Positions 8,722 through 17,701 of a stretch of DNA of 34,856 nucleotides are shown one piece after another. How positions within the stretch are numbered: position 1 is the first letter of the stretch; each line of letters starts with the position of its first letter. The translations under genes were made by a program, and so were the position numbers. The notes under the pieces were generated by a model, which did not search any database, was not told the origin of the DNA, and worked only from the letters and a program-made list of their open reading frames with translations. This stretch comes from Ohtaekwangia sp966211525. Its GTDB lineage: Bacteria > Bacteroidota > Bacteroidia > Cytophagales > Cyclobacteriaceae. The DNA lies in contig CBIHOZ010000063.1 of the NCBI GenBank assembly GCA_966211525.1, forward strand, positions 1-34,856, written 5' to 3'.

Positions 8722-9186
8722 ATGAAAGTGAGATTCCTATTGTTTTCAAGCTTGCTGGCGGCAGCAGTATTAAGTGCATGTTCAGGCAAGAAAGATGGTC
8801 ATGACGAACATGGCCATGATCATGAACACGAGCATGCCGCTGTCTCAAAAGATGAATGGAAAGAAATGGATGACTTCCATTTGCTGATGGCTGAAGCATT
8901 CCATCCCTATAAAGACAATAAGGACCTGGCACCTGCCAAAGCCAAAGCCGGTGAACTGGCGGCTGTTGCTGAGAAGTGGGCAAATGCTCCGCTGCCGGAG
9001 AAAGTAAATAATGACGAAGTGAAGACGAAGCTCGAGCAATTAAAAACAGGAACAGCATCCTTCGTTGAGACTGTGAAGAGTGGTGATGATACAAAGATCG
9101 CCGATGAACTTACCAGGCTGCACGATCAGTTCCACGAGATACAGGAAGTGTTGTATGTTGGCGGTCATGGTGAACATGATCACTAA
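8722..9186 (+). CDS. His-rich lipoprotein, probable helical bundle
   Basis: The ATG at 8722 is preferred over an upstream in-frame ATG at 8602, because it gives a clean lipoprotein signal (lipobox LSAC, Cys20) and a 154-residue product. Just after the lipobox comes a run rich in His, Asp and Glu (residues 26-38, HDEHGHDHEHEH), and the C terminus ends GGHGEHDH. Between them are amphipathic helices that could form a four-helix bundle of the cytochrome b562/c' type, but there is no CxxCH motif. The two His-rich ends suggest binding of divalent metals such as zinc, copper or nickel; this is inference. A terminator follows 20 bp after the stop codon. Confidence 0.83.
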   Translation: MKVRFLLFSSLLAAAVLSACSGKKDGHDEHGHDHEHEHAAVSKDEWKEMDDFHLLMAEAFHPYKDNKDLAPAKAKAGELAAVAEKWANAPLPEKVNNDEVKTKLEQLKTGTASFVETVKSGDDTKIADELTRLHDQFHEIQEVLYVGGHGEHDH

Positions 9187-9205
9187 CCGATAATCACATC
9201 TCAAC

Positions 9206-9238
9206 AAAGCCGGTCTTGTAAAAAGAGCCGGCTTTTTT
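9206..9238 (+). terminator. Rho-independent terminator
   Basis: AAAGCCGG pairs with CCGGCTTT, extended inward by TCTT/AAGA with a bulged G, then a run of T. It ends the His-rich lipoprotein transcript. Confidence 0.88.
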
Positions 9239-9348
9239 TATGATAGTCGCTTAATAAGTACCATACCCGTCCGGTAATTTTAAATTTGTCTGTATAATTT
9301 GTGTAACGCTGTTATCCTTTTTGCGACATATTGCGTAATCTAACCCGT

Positions 9349-10026
9349 ATGCCAGAGAAAAGCAGTGTTTTTGATATGATCGGTCCTGTTATGATAGGGC
9401 CTTCGAGCTCTCATACAGCGGGTGTTGTACGAATTGCACGCGCTGCCTATAAGTTACTGGGCGGCAGACCGGAAGAAGCGGAGATAACATTTTATAATTC
9501 ATTCGCCCGTACCTACGAAGGGCACGGAAGCGACCGGGCTATTATAGCAGGCCTGCTCGACTTCAAGACTGACGACAAAAGAATAAAGGAAGCGCTGGAT
9601 ATAGCGCGTGCCGAAGGACTCCAGTATAAATTCAAGTCGGTGGGCAATGCATCAACGCTACATCCCAATACCATTCGACTGAATCTGAAACGCGGTAATG
9701 ATATACTGGAAGTAGTAGGCGAGAGCCGTGGCGGAGGGTTGATCAACATCAGTGAAGTAAATGGTTTCAAGGCCGACTTCGGAGTGAACCTGCATACCAT
9801 GATCGTTACGGCAGAAGATGTAAAGGGAAGTATAGCGTTTATTGCCGATGTTGTAGCACACGATGATTGTAATATAGCCACCATGTCGGTATCGCGAAAA
9901 GGAAAAAATGATGTGGCTTGTCTCGTAATTGAAATGGATTCAGGTATAAAGCCTGTAACATTATCGTACCTGCAGAGTCTTAGCTGGGTTAAACAAGTGA
10001 TTTACATACCGGATATAGATCGTTGA
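9349..10026 (+). CDS. sdaAB: L-serine dehydratase, iron-sulfur-dependent, beta subunit
   Basis: 225 residues from the ATG at 9349; a TTG at 9331 would add six residues. The N-terminal motif IGPVMIGPSSSHTAG is typical of the beta subunit of [4Fe-4S] serine dehydratases. NASTLHPNTIRL and GESRGGG follow, and a C-terminal ACT-like domain starts near residue 145 (HTMIVTAEDVKGS). The two-subunit enzyme deaminates L-serine to pyruvate and ammonia. The alpha subunit, which carries the iron-sulfur catalytic part, is not in this window. The next gene (TolC-type) starts 3 bp after the stop codon, so serine catabolism and an efflux channel appear to share a transcript. Confidence 0.92.
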   Translation: MPEKSSVFDMIGPVMIGPSSSHTAGVVRIARAAYKLLGGRPEEAEITFYNSFARTYEGHGSDRAIIAGLLDFKTDDKRIKEALDIARAEGLQYKFKSVGNASTLHPNTIRLNLKRGNDILEVVGESRGGGLINISEVNGFKADFGVNLHTMIVTAEDVKGSIAFIADVVAHDDCNIATMSVSRKGKNDVACLVIEMDSGIKPVTLSYLQSLSWVKQVIYIPDIDR

Positions 10027-10029
10027 TTC

Positions 10030-11502
10030 ATGAAAAGAGTAATTACAGGAATTTTTATTTTACTGGCTGTATCAATCGTGAGCCATGCGCAGATTGATAC
10101 GCTGAAACAACAGGAGCAGACCCCACCTGCTATAGAGAAATGGTCGTTGCAGAAGTGTATAGATTATGCACTGGCTAATAACCTTACTGTACAAAGAAGT
10201 ACATACGATGTGGCGAACAGTGAAGTCGGACTTCGACAAGCGAGGTTTTCAAGATTGCCAAACGTAAGTGCGAATGCGTGGTATGGCTATAACTGGGGAC
10301 GTAGCCCCGACCCGACAAGTAACGCCTTTATTATAGACCGATATCGCTCTTCGAATCTTTCTGCCAATGCATCACTTCCCATATTCAATGGTTTCAATAT
10401 TCATAATACGGTAAGGCAAAATCAAACTGCCGTAAGTGCATCAGAACAGGATTTAGCAAAGGCAAAGAATGATCTGATATTGAATGTAGCGAGTCTGTTT
10501 ATCAATGTTGTTTTTAATAAAGAGCTCGTTGACAATGCCAGGTTTCAACTTGCATCCAGTCAACAGCAATTGGAGAGAACTCGTAAGCAGGTAGCTGCAG
10601 GAGCTCTCCCCAAATCTGAAGAACTTAACCTAGATGCGCAGGCTGCGGGTAATGAAGTGACATTGGTACAACAGGAAAATGCTTTGGCTCTTTCTATTCT
10701 TCAGTTAAAGCAGGCTCTTCAAATTCCGGCTTCGCAAGGACTGGATGTTGAAGTGCCGTCCCTGAATCCGGAAGATCTTATTGTAGATCAATCACGTGAT
10801 GAGATATACGAGATCGCGAGACAAGTAATGCCTGAAATAAAAAGTGCAGAGTTGAGAATTCAAAGTAGTTATCATGCAGTGATGGCGTCTCGTGGAAATC
10901 TATATCCTCGTCTGAGTTTAACAGCGGGTATAAACTCCACGTATGCCAGTAGAAATGAAGCTGTACTTTATGAGGATGGAACCTTCAGAAACTCGTCCAA
11001 TCCTATAGCCTTCGTAAACGGAGACTTTGCACAGCCTGTATATACCAAAATTCCGAATGGAGTATATAGAAATACATATGGTTATTTCGATCAGGTGAAG
11101 GATAATATATATCGTTCTCTGGGTATTCAATTGGTCATTCCTATATTTAATAACTATACAGCAAGAGCTTCTGTGCAACGTAGCGTCATTCAGAATGAGC
11201 AAGCTAAGATCAATGCACAACTCACAGCACAGACACTCCGTCAAAATGTAGAGACTGCGTATAACGATGCCGTTGCGGCATCCAAAACCTATAACTCGTC
11301 TTTGAGACAAGTAAATGCCCGCGAAGAAGCTTTCCGTATGATGGAGCAACGTTATGGCGCAGGCTCTGCCAACTCATTTGAGTTTCAGGTATCACAGAAT
11401 GATTTGTTCCGCGCCAAGACAGACCTGACGCGTGCTAAATACGATTTTATTTTCAAGAAGAAAGTTCTCGACTTTTATCAAGGTAAACCTCTGGAGTATT
11501 AA
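10030..11502 (+). CDS. TolC-family outer-membrane efflux channel
   Basis: A 490-residue exported protein with a signal peptide ending near residue 20 (SHAQ). It has two outer-membrane-efflux repeats: WSLQKCIDYALANNLTVQ begins the first, and helical stretches rich in Gln, Ala and Asn run to the C terminus. Known members form trimeric channels that connect an inner-membrane pump and a periplasmic adaptor to the outside. The adaptor gene follows after 10 bp. No pump gene is present next to it. Confidence 0.93.
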   Translation: MKRVITGIFILLAVSIVSHAQIDTLKQQEQTPPAIEKWSLQKCIDYALANNLTVQRSTYDVANSEVGLRQARFSRLPNVSANAWYGYNWGRSPDPTSNAFIIDRYRSSNLSANASLPIFNGFNIHNTVRQNQTAVSASEQDLAKAKNDLILNVASLFINVVFNKELVDNARFQLASSQQQLERTRKQVAAGALPKSEELNLDAQAAGNEVTLVQQENALALSILQLKQALQIPASQGLDVEVPSLNPEDLIVDQSRDEIYEIARQVMPEIKSAELRIQSSYHAVMASRGNLYPRLSLTAGINSTYASRNEAVLYEDGTFRNSSNPIAFVNGDFAQPVYTKIPNGVYRNTYGYFDQVKDNIYRSLGIQLVIPIFNNYTARASVQRSVIQNEQAKINAQLTAQTLRQNVETAYNDAVAASKTYNSSLRQVNAREEAFRMMEQRYGAGSANSFEFQVSQNDLFRAKTDLTRAKYDFIFKKKVLDFYQGKPLEY

Positions 11503-11512
11503 TATCACCGCA

Positions 11513-12892
11513 ATGGCAAAACAAAAACGAAAATCAAACAAACTGATTTACTGGCTTATTGGAATTGTAGCCTTTCTGTTCCTCTTCGTGCTCGTTGGGA
11601 GAGCAGCCGGCTGGATTGGCAAGCCCAAAGAAATGGAAGTTGAACTGGCAAAAGCCAAGCGTGTAACCATTGTTGAAAAGGTGAGCGCATCGGGTACGGT
11701 TCAACCGGTTACCGAAGTAAAAATAGCGCCCGAAGTATCAGGCGAAATCATTGACTTACTCATTGAAGAAGGTGACTCCGTGAAGAAAGGTGAACGCCTG
11801 GTAAAGATTCGTCCGGATACATGGGAGAGTCAGCTGGAGCGAGCACAGGCAGGCCTCAGCCAGCAACGTGCAAATCTCGAGCAGTCGAATGCAAGTCTGT
11901 CACGCTCACGCGCACAGTTCATTCGTGCCGAAGCAGAGTATAAACGCCAGGAGAAACTCTGGAAAGAAAAAGTTATATCCGAAGCCGACTGGCAACTGGC
12001 TCAGCAGAATTATGAAGTAGCGAAAAACGATGTTACTTCTGCTGAGCAATCTGTTGAAGCAGCACGCTATGTTATTCGCAGTACAGAAGCATCGCTTCGC
12101 GAAGCACAGGAAAATTTCCGCAAGACCACAGTTGATGCTCCGATGACCGGTATAGTATCTAAACTCATTGTAAAGAAAGGTGAGCGCGTGGTAGGAACGG
12201 CAACCATGGCCGGTACTGAAATGCTTCGTATAGCAGATCTTAATACTATGGAAGTTCGCGTAGATGTAAACGAAAATGATATAGTACGTGTACACCTGGG
12301 CGATACAGCAATCATTGATGTAGATGCATACTCAACACAGGGTAAAGAATTCAAAGGTGTAGTTACGCTCATTGCCAACACTGCCAAAGACAAAGCATCA
12401 GCTGATGCGATCACGGAATTTGAAGTGCGCATTCTGATCCTGAGTTCTTCGTACCAGGACCTTGTTGCTGCCGGAAAAAAATATCCATTCCTTCCAGGTA
12501 TGACAGCAAGTGTTGATATACTTACCAATCGCAAGAGCAATGTACTTTCGGTACCGCTGTCGGCAGTGACCACGCGTAACCCGGAAGAGAACAAAGCTCC
12601 GGCGGAAGGTCAGGGAGGTCCGCAGCAAACCAGCAACAATCAGAACAACCAGAATAAACCTGCAGCAAAACCAGAGAACAAAACGGTGGTATTTGTGAAC
12701 AGTAAAGGCATCGCGAAGATGGTTGAAGTAAAAACCGGTATCAGTGACTTCGATAATATCGAAGTTTTGTCCGGGATAAATGATAGCACCGAAATTATAG
12801 CAGGTCCGTTTTTAGCGGTATCCAAACGTTTGAAGGACGGTGATATGGTGCGTGCTGCTGAAAAGAAGGAGCCTGAGAAGAAAGAAAAGTAA
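11513..12892 (+). CDS. Membrane-fusion (HlyD/MacA-type) efflux adaptor
   Basis: The ATG at 11513 gives 459 residues; an upstream in-frame ATG at 11432 lies inside the TolC gene and would precede the membrane anchor with an unlikely leader. One N-terminal membrane segment (about 11-32) is followed by a lipoyl-like half (VSASGTVQPVTEVKIAPEVS), a long coiled coil (about 105-195, with repeated Gln, Ala and Glu), the second lipoyl half (TTVDAPMTGIVSKL) and a beta-barrel region. A low-complexity Gln/Asn/Pro segment lies near 365-385. It should link the TolC channel to an ABC pump of the MacB type, since MacA-like adaptors are the closest pattern. A terminator follows. Confidence 0.92.
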   Translation: MAKQKRKSNKLIYWLIGIVAFLFLFVLVGRAAGWIGKPKEMEVELAKAKRVTIVEKVSASGTVQPVTEVKIAPEVSGEIIDLLIEEGDSVKKGERLVKIRPDTWESQLERAQAGLSQQRANLEQSNASLSRSRAQFIRAEAEYKRQEKLWKEKVISEADWQLAQQNYEVAKNDVTSAEQSVEAARYVIRSTEASLREAQENFRKTTVDAPMTGIVSKLIVKKGERVVGTATMAGTEMLRIADLNTMEVRVDVNENDIVRVHLGDTAIIDVDAYSTQGKEFKGVVTLIANTAKDKASADAITEFEVRILILSSSYQDLVAAGKKYPFLPGMTASVDILTNRKSNVLSVPLSAVTTRNPEENKAPAEGQGGPQQTSNNQNNQNKPAAKPENKTVVFVNSKGIAKMVEVKTGISDFDNIEVLSGINDSTEIIAGPFLAVSKRLKDGDMVRAAEKKEPEKKEK

Positions 12893-12915
12893 CAAAACAG
12901 AAACAGCAAACTATA

Positions 12916-12944
12916 AAAGCCCTGACCGCAAGTCGGGGCTTTTT
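12916..12944 (+). terminator. Rho-independent terminator
   Basis: AAAGCCCTGAC pairs with GTCGGGGCTTT (one wobble pair) around a CGCAA loop and runs into T residues. It separates the efflux operon from the pyrophosphatase gene. Confidence 0.9.
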
Positions 12945-12985
12945 GCTAATATTGCGGCCGAAATAAAAAAAATATTGAACGACTT

Positions 12986-13522
12986 ATGGTAAAACATCCG
13001 TGGCACGAAGTATCGACTGGATCAAACCCTCCTGATCATGTAAACGCATTCATCGAAATTCCGAAAGGCTCTCGTGCAAAATATGAGATTGATAAAGACA
13101 GCGGTCTTATCAAGCTTGATCGTGTTATCTATGCATCTATGTACTATCCGCTGAACTATGGTTTTATACCACAGACGCTGGGTGAAGATCATGATCCATT
13201 GGATATAGTTGTGTTGACACAGGTAGCGGTTGTTCCCGGATGTCTCATTCCTTCCAAAGTTATCGGTGTGATGCAGATGATTGACCGTGGTGAAGCAGAT
13301 GATAAAATCATTGCTGTTGCTGAGGATGATCCAAGTGTGAGCCACATTTCGGATGTAAAAGATTTACCGGATTACCTGCTGGCAGAGCTCAAGCACTTCT
13401 TTGAAAACTATAAATCGCTTGAGAACAAGGTTGTGAAAGTAGATGAATTCCTTTCGAAGCCTAAGGCCGAAGAAATCATCAAGGCAAGTATAGATCGTTA
13501 CAACGAGCACTTTAAAAAATAA
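12986..13522 (+). CDS. ppa: Inorganic pyrophosphatase, family I
   Basis: A 178-residue soluble enzyme of normal family length that hydrolyses pyrophosphate to phosphate. The signature DHDPLD is at residues 68-73 after the conserved YPLNYGFIPQTLGED; IEIPKGSRAKYEID near 23-36 is also conserved. The stop codon overlaps the start of the next glycosyltransferase gene (TAATG), which suggests translational coupling. The pairing makes sense, since nucleotide-sugar synthesis releases pyrophosphate, but ppa is a general housekeeping gene. Confidence 0.97.
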   Translation: MVKHPWHEVSTGSNPPDHVNAFIEIPKGSRAKYEIDKDSGLIKLDRVIYASMYYPLNYGFIPQTLGEDHDPLDIVVLTQVAVVPGCLIPSKVIGVMQMIDRGEADDKIIAVAEDDPSVSHISDVKDLPDYLLAELKHFFENYKSLENKVVKVDEFLSKPKAEEIIKASIDRYNEHFKK

Positions 13523-14646
13523 TGCAGGTTGGTTTCGAAGCCAAACGACTCTTCACCAACTTCACAGGGCTGGGTAACTATTCACGTTTTATAGTCAATG
13601 CCCTGAGCGAGTTTGCCCCTGAGAATACATATATACTATATTCTCCCAGGATCAAGTCGCACCCTGAAGTAGATCCTATTCTGGCTCGGCCCAATATAAA
13701 AGCCATCGGTCCAACCGGTGGCTTTACTTTCTTAAAAAGCCTCTGGCGTTCGTGGGGTATACAGTATAACAAGAGTATTCCTAACCTGGATATATTTCAC
13801 GGATTAAGCCAGGAACTTCCCGCGGGTTTACCCAAACACATTAAGAAAATCGTTACGGTTCACGACCTGATCTATATCCGTTACCCGCAATTTTATAATC
13901 CCATCGATGTCGCTATCTATACCGCCAAAGTAAAATCAGCATGTCGCAGGGCTGATAAGGTAATCGCCATCAGTCAGCAGACAGCCAACGACCTGATTGA
14001 ATTCATCAAAGTAGATCCCGGTAAAATTGAAGTAGTATACCAAGGCTGTCATCCTATATTTAAAACAAAAGCATCCGCTGAAATAAAGGCTGCTGTTAAA
14101 GCAAAATATAACCTGCCCGACAAGTTTATTCTGAATGTAGGAACGATCGAACAACGCAAAAATGTAAAGCAATTGGTGGAGGCGTTAGCACTGCTGCCTG
14201 CTGATGTACAATTGCCGGTAGTAATTGTTGGACGTGCCACGGATTACCTGAAAGAAGTTATAGCCTGCGCACAGGAGAAAAAGGTAATAGACAAAATCAC
14301 CTTTATACACAAAGCATCGTTCCAGGATTTACCTGCGCTTTATCAATTGGCTACGGTATTTGTATACCCTTCGCTGTTTGAAGGCTTTGGTATACCGCTG
14401 ATCGAAGCGATTGAGTCTGGCTTGCCCATAATCACCTCGCAGGGATCATGCTTCCGCGAAGCGGCCGGTCCGGATGCGCTTTATACCGACCCTGCAGATC
14501 CGGATCAGCTTGCGTCATTTCTTGAAAAAATTATTACAGACCGGATAGTGCGAGAGAGTGTAATCAATGGATCCAAAAAATATATAGAACGCTTCGAGCC
14601 GGCACTTATAGCGCAGGTGTTAACTAAAGTATATAGCTCCCTCTAG
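13522..14646 (+). CDS. Glycosyltransferase, GT4 family
   Basis: A 374-residue GT-B-fold enzyme. The N-terminal part has GLGNYSRFI and TVHDLIYIRYP; the C-terminal donor-binding part has LNVGTIEQRKN and the retaining-transferase motif FEGFGIPLIEAIESG, with the two conserved Glu residues. Known members move a sugar from an activated nucleotide donor to a glycan or lipid acceptor; the sugar cannot be told from sequence. Its start overlaps the pyrophosphatase stop by one base. The gene converges with another GT4 gene, with only two bases between the stop codons. Confidence 0.9.
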   Translation: MQVGFEAKRLFTNFTGLGNYSRFIVNALSEFAPENTYILYSPRIKSHPEVDPILARPNIKAIGPTGGFTFLKSLWRSWGIQYNKSIPNLDIFHGLSQELPAGLPKHIKKIVTVHDLIYIRYPQFYNPIDVAIYTAKVKSACRRADKVIAISQQTANDLIEFIKVDPGKIEVVYQGCHPIFKTKASAEIKAAVKAKYNLPDKFILNVGTIEQRKNVKQLVEALALLPADVQLPVVIVGRATDYLKEVIACAQEKKVIDKITFIHKASFQDLPALYQLATVFVYPSLFEGFGIPLIEAIESGLPIITSQGSCFREAAGPDALYTDPADPDQLASFLEKIITDRIVRESVINGSKKYIERFEPALIAQVLTKVYSSL

Positions 14647-14648
14647 CT

Positions 14649-15701
14649 TCAGGGTTTTAATTCATGGTAAAGTTTGAGATATTCTTTCGCTGTGTTGTCC
14701 CAGCTGAAACGTTGTGCCCATGATTTTATCATGGCTTCGGGACGTGTCGTTTCATAATGATGCATTCCTCTCGCAAAGACATCACGCATGTGTTCAGGTG
14801 AAAAATTATCGAAGTAGTATGCGTATGCTCCGCCTATTTCTGGCAACGATGTAAGCTTTGATAAAAATACGGGCTTGCCATAGTACATAGCTTCCAATAC
14901 AGGTAACCCGAATCCCTCTGCCAACGAAGGGAATATAAATGCCCGGCAATTTTTAAGATACCAGTTTTTGTCCTTTTCCGATACAGGCCCGGTAAGCCGA
15001 ACCCTGTCCTTCACGCCAAACTTCTTTGCCTCTGCCAATATCTTTTGACTATAGTCGCCCTGCGGCATACCTGCAATGATGAGTTCTGCGTCTAACTCCA
15101 GCAGCAACGGTGGCACCACGTGAAAATTCTTTTTGGCAGCAATGACGCCCAGGGAGAACAGGAAGGTTTTGGGAGGTTTATAGTCAGGTATATATTCAGA
15201 TTCTATATCCTGAAAGTTGCAGCCATTATAAATTACTTTTATCGGTTTATCCAATGTGGGGAGATTTTGTATAACATCTTGCTGTACAAATGTTGAGATA
15301 CAGGTAACGATATCCGCACGCTCTATACTTTTCAATACAATGGAGTCATACTTCTTTTTTCTACGCTCATTGTGTGACTCATGCAGGTAGTTCAGGTCGT
15401 GTATGGTAAGAACCATTTTTGTGCGTGGATTTGTCGGGTAGTATCGCGACTGCTGATGCGTCATGTGCCACACATCAATATCGTTCGTGCCCGACATGTA
15501 TAGTCTGCTATATAGTCGCCACGGTATATATTTTAAGTCAGCCTCGCCAAAAAATTCCTTGACCTCTTTGGTTACAAAAAAGCGAAAATCATCTTCGGTA
15601 TGTTTATGCTTCAAAAGATGTTTGCCTAAACTTGAACAGAAGTGATATAATCCGGTATTGGGATATTTCATTCTTTCCAGGTCAAGCAGAATCGTGCGCA
15701 T
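14649..15701 (-). CDS. Glycosyltransferase, GT4 family
   Basis: The start at 15701 (MRTILLDLERM) gives 350 residues; a longer reading to 15755 adds 18 residues that do not look like part of the fold. The protein has NTGLYHFCSSLG near the N terminus, LTIHDLNYLHE, FSLGVIAAKKNFH at the start of the second Rossmann domain, and the motif AEGFGLPVLEAMYYGKP. These mark a retaining GT4 enzyme. It is only weakly similar by eye to its convergent neighbour beyond the family motifs. It is transcribed away from the GT2 gene at 15881 and probably belongs to the same glycan locus. Confidence 0.9.
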   Translation of the reverse strand: MRTILLDLERMKYPNTGLYHFCSSLGKHLLKHKHTEDDFRFFVTKEVKEFFGEADLKYIPWRLYSRLYMSGTNDIDVWHMTHQQSRYYPTNPRTKMVLTIHDLNYLHESHNERRKKKYDSIVLKSIERADIVTCISTFVQQDVIQNLPTLDKPIKVIYNGCNFQDIESEYIPDYKPPKTFLFSLGVIAAKKNFHVVPPLLLELDAELIIAGMPQGDYSQKILAEAKKFGVKDRVRLTGPVSEKDKNWYLKNCRAFIFPSLAEGFGLPVLEAMYYGKPVFLSKLTSLPEIGGAYAYYFDNFSPEHMRDVFARGMHHYETTRPEAMIKSWAQRFSWDNTAKEYLKLYHELKP

Positions 15702-15880
15702 TAAGAATAGATATGTTAGCGGCTGGAAGTAAAGGATTTTTAAGTTTCCAACCAAATTTGAAAGATTATGGAGAAATTGATGGTTTCTTCATCGGGAACC
15801 ATGAGAGCCGAGGTAATTTTTTTAATTTAACGGCCGAAAGTGCGGCAACAATTATCACGCAAGGTATCCTATAATCCGGT

Positions 15881-16645
15881 ATGAAACTATCCGCTGTTAT
15901 CATAACCTATAATGAAGAGGCAACCATTGAGCGTTGTATCCGTTCGCTTGAACCTATAGCAGACGAGATAGTTGTGATCGATTCATTATCGACTGATCGC
16001 ACACGCGAACTGGCTGCTGCCCGCGGAGCTCGCGTTATCGAACGAGCTTTCACCGGATTTACCGATCAAAAGAACTTTGCTGCTGCGCAAGCCACGTATG
16101 ATTACGTGTTATCACTCGATGCTGATGAATTTCTTTCTCCTGCACTGGCTGCATCTATACAGCACACAAAGGAACATTGGCCCACCGATGGGTATACCTT
16201 TAACCGGCTTAACCATTATGGAGGTAAACCGATTAAGACGTGTGGCTGGTATCCCGATAGCAAGATACGCTTGTGGGACAGGCGGAAAGGGCAATGGAAG
16301 GGCGGACTCGTACACGAAGTAGTAGAGATGGAATCCGGCGCTACTGTTAATCACCTGGACGGTGACCTGATGCATGTTTACTTTCAGAATGCAACACAAC
16401 TGTTGCAAAAGGTGCAGCAATACTCGGGTATCTATGCCAAAGAGCATACACATAAAAAAAGTGTATCGCCAGGTATGATTTTCCTTAAAACTTTCTGGGC
16501 GTTCTTCAAAAGCTATATTATTCGCAGAGGTTTTACCAGTGGATACGAGGGGTTTATTATATCGGCGTCCAATGCCAATGGAGTTTTGTATAAGTATGCC
16601 AAGTTGTTGGAGGCCAATCGTAGTCTTCAGGAAAATAAAAAGTAA
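15881..16645 (+). CDS. Glycosyltransferase, GT2 family (WaaE/KdtX-like)
   Basis: A 254-residue GT-A enzyme. The N terminus VIITYNEEATIERCIRSL and VVIDSLSTDRT, the nucleotide-sugar/metal motif LSLDADEFL (about residues 82-90), and KIRLWDRRKGQWKGGLVHE are the pattern of lipopolysaccharide core glucosyltransferases of the WaaE/KdtX type. It should add a sugar to a lipopolysaccharide core or related surface glycan; the exact linkage is not known. It is divergent from the GT4 gene at 14649-15701 across about 180 bp that carries no convincing gene. Confidence 0.9.
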   Translation: MKLSAVIITYNEEATIERCIRSLEPIADEIVVIDSLSTDRTRELAAARGARVIERAFTGFTDQKNFAAAQATYDYVLSLDADEFLSPALAASIQHTKEHWPTDGYTFNRLNHYGGKPIKTCGWYPDSKIRLWDRRKGQWKGGLVHEVVEMESGATVNHLDGDLMHVYFQNATQLLQKVQQYSGIYAKEHTHKKSVSPGMIFLKTFWAFFKSYIIRRGFTSGYEGFIISASNANGVLYKYAKLLEANRSLQENKK

Positions 16646-16719
16646 ATGTTGTTATATCAGTCATATATAGCGATGAAGTAAAATTTACAACCAGCTCGCT
16701 GCCTCAATGGCGTGGCATA

Positions 16720-17622
16720 ATGATTATAGTATCTAACGTAAAACCCATGCTCAATCTCCTGTATCTTACATTTGGCGATAACATTGAGAATCATTATCAG
16801 GCTAATTTTTCTATTCTCTCTTTTCTGAAGAATTCAGAAAAAATTAACAGCATCAATGTCGTTACCGATCAGCCACAATACTATAGAAGATACGGAGAAA
16901 AAATTCAGATACTAGAAATAGACAAACAGACACTTGAACACTGGCAAGGTGAGGCTGGCTTTTTCTGGCGAATAAAGTTGAAGGCCCTTGAGTTAATGGT
17001 TGATAAGTACCAGGATGGTTCCATAGTATATCTCGACTCCGACACTTTCTTACACCGGGATTTAGGCTTACTGGAAGAAAAAATAAAAAATGGTGTGGCA
17101 TTTATGCATGAGAACGAAGGTAGTTTAAGCGCGCTTACTACCAAGACGGAGCGATTGATGTGGAAGCAAGTTGAGGGAAGACGATTTGGGGGTGTAACTA
17201 TAACATCTGCTCACGCCATGTGGAATGCAGGTGTGGTTATCTTACCGAAGGAAAAGAAATCTCTTGCCATAAAACTCGCATTGTCTATTTGTGATGATAT
17301 GTGTAATGCGGGTGTAACACGAAGGCTAATTGAGCAATTTGCGTTGTCTATAGCTTTGAAAGAAACGTATACTCTTGAAGCAGCCGAAGAATGGATTGGG
17401 CATTATTGGGGAAATAAAGCAGAGTGGAATATAGCTATCAGCAGATTCTTTACGGACACTCATTTAAAGAAGATGTCGATTGAGCAGGAGATCGAGTATA
17501 TACGAGCATTTGATTTCTTTTCGCTTCCAGTACAAAAACGCAGGAGTTCGATATATCTCAAACTACTAAAAGTGGTTGGGAATTTATATCCGGTAAAGGG
17601 ATTGAAGTATGTTAATCGTTAA
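16720..17622 (+). CDS. Putative GT-A-fold glycosyltransferase
   Basis: A 300-residue protein; the start could also be the ATG at 16747 (MLNLLYLTFGDN), which gives 291 residues and fits the beginning of a Rossmann-like strand better. A DxD-type motif sits in VYLDSDTFLHRD (about residues 103-114), and AMWNAGVVILP follows, as in nucleotide-diphospho-sugar transferases. I do not recognise a named family. The neighbouring glycosyltransferases support a role in glycan synthesis. A very strong bidirectional terminator follows the gene. It appears richer in A+T than the genes on its left. Confidence 0.72.
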   Translation: MIIVSNVKPMLNLLYLTFGDNIENHYQANFSILSFLKNSEKINSINVVTDQPQYYRRYGEKIQILEIDKQTLEHWQGEAGFFWRIKLKALELMVDKYQDGSIVYLDSDTFLHRDLGLLEEKIKNGVAFMHENEGSLSALTTKTERLMWKQVEGRRFGGVTITSAHAMWNAGVVILPKEKKSLAIKLALSICDDMCNAGVTRRLIEQFALSIALKETYTLEAAEEWIGHYWGNKAEWNIAISRFFTDTHLKKMSIEQEIEYIRAFDFFSLPVQKRRSSIYLKLLKVVGNLYPVKGLKYVNR

Positions 17623-17641
17623 TGTGTCTATCTATATATAG

Positions 17642-17693
17642 CTTTTAATAAAAAAATACGTCTCATTTCTGAGACGTATTTTTTTATTAAAAG
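17642..17693. terminator. Bidirectional terminator with a perfect 24-bp stem
   Basis: Bases 17642-17665 and 17670-17693 are perfect reverse complements around a TTTC loop; the core is TACGTCTCA/TGAGACGTA flanked by seven A and seven T. It lies between two convergent genes and carries U tracts on both strands, so it can stop transcription from either side. Confidence 0.95.
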
Positions 17694-17701
17694 TGGAAGA
17701 G

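Noticed and set aside
15632..15874. An 80-codon plus-strand open frame between the two divergent glycosyltransferase genes
   Set aside because: It overlaps the start of the minus-strand GT4 gene, has no recognisable domain or signal peptide, and its codon use does not resemble the neighbours. I treat 15702-15880 as a divergent promoter region.
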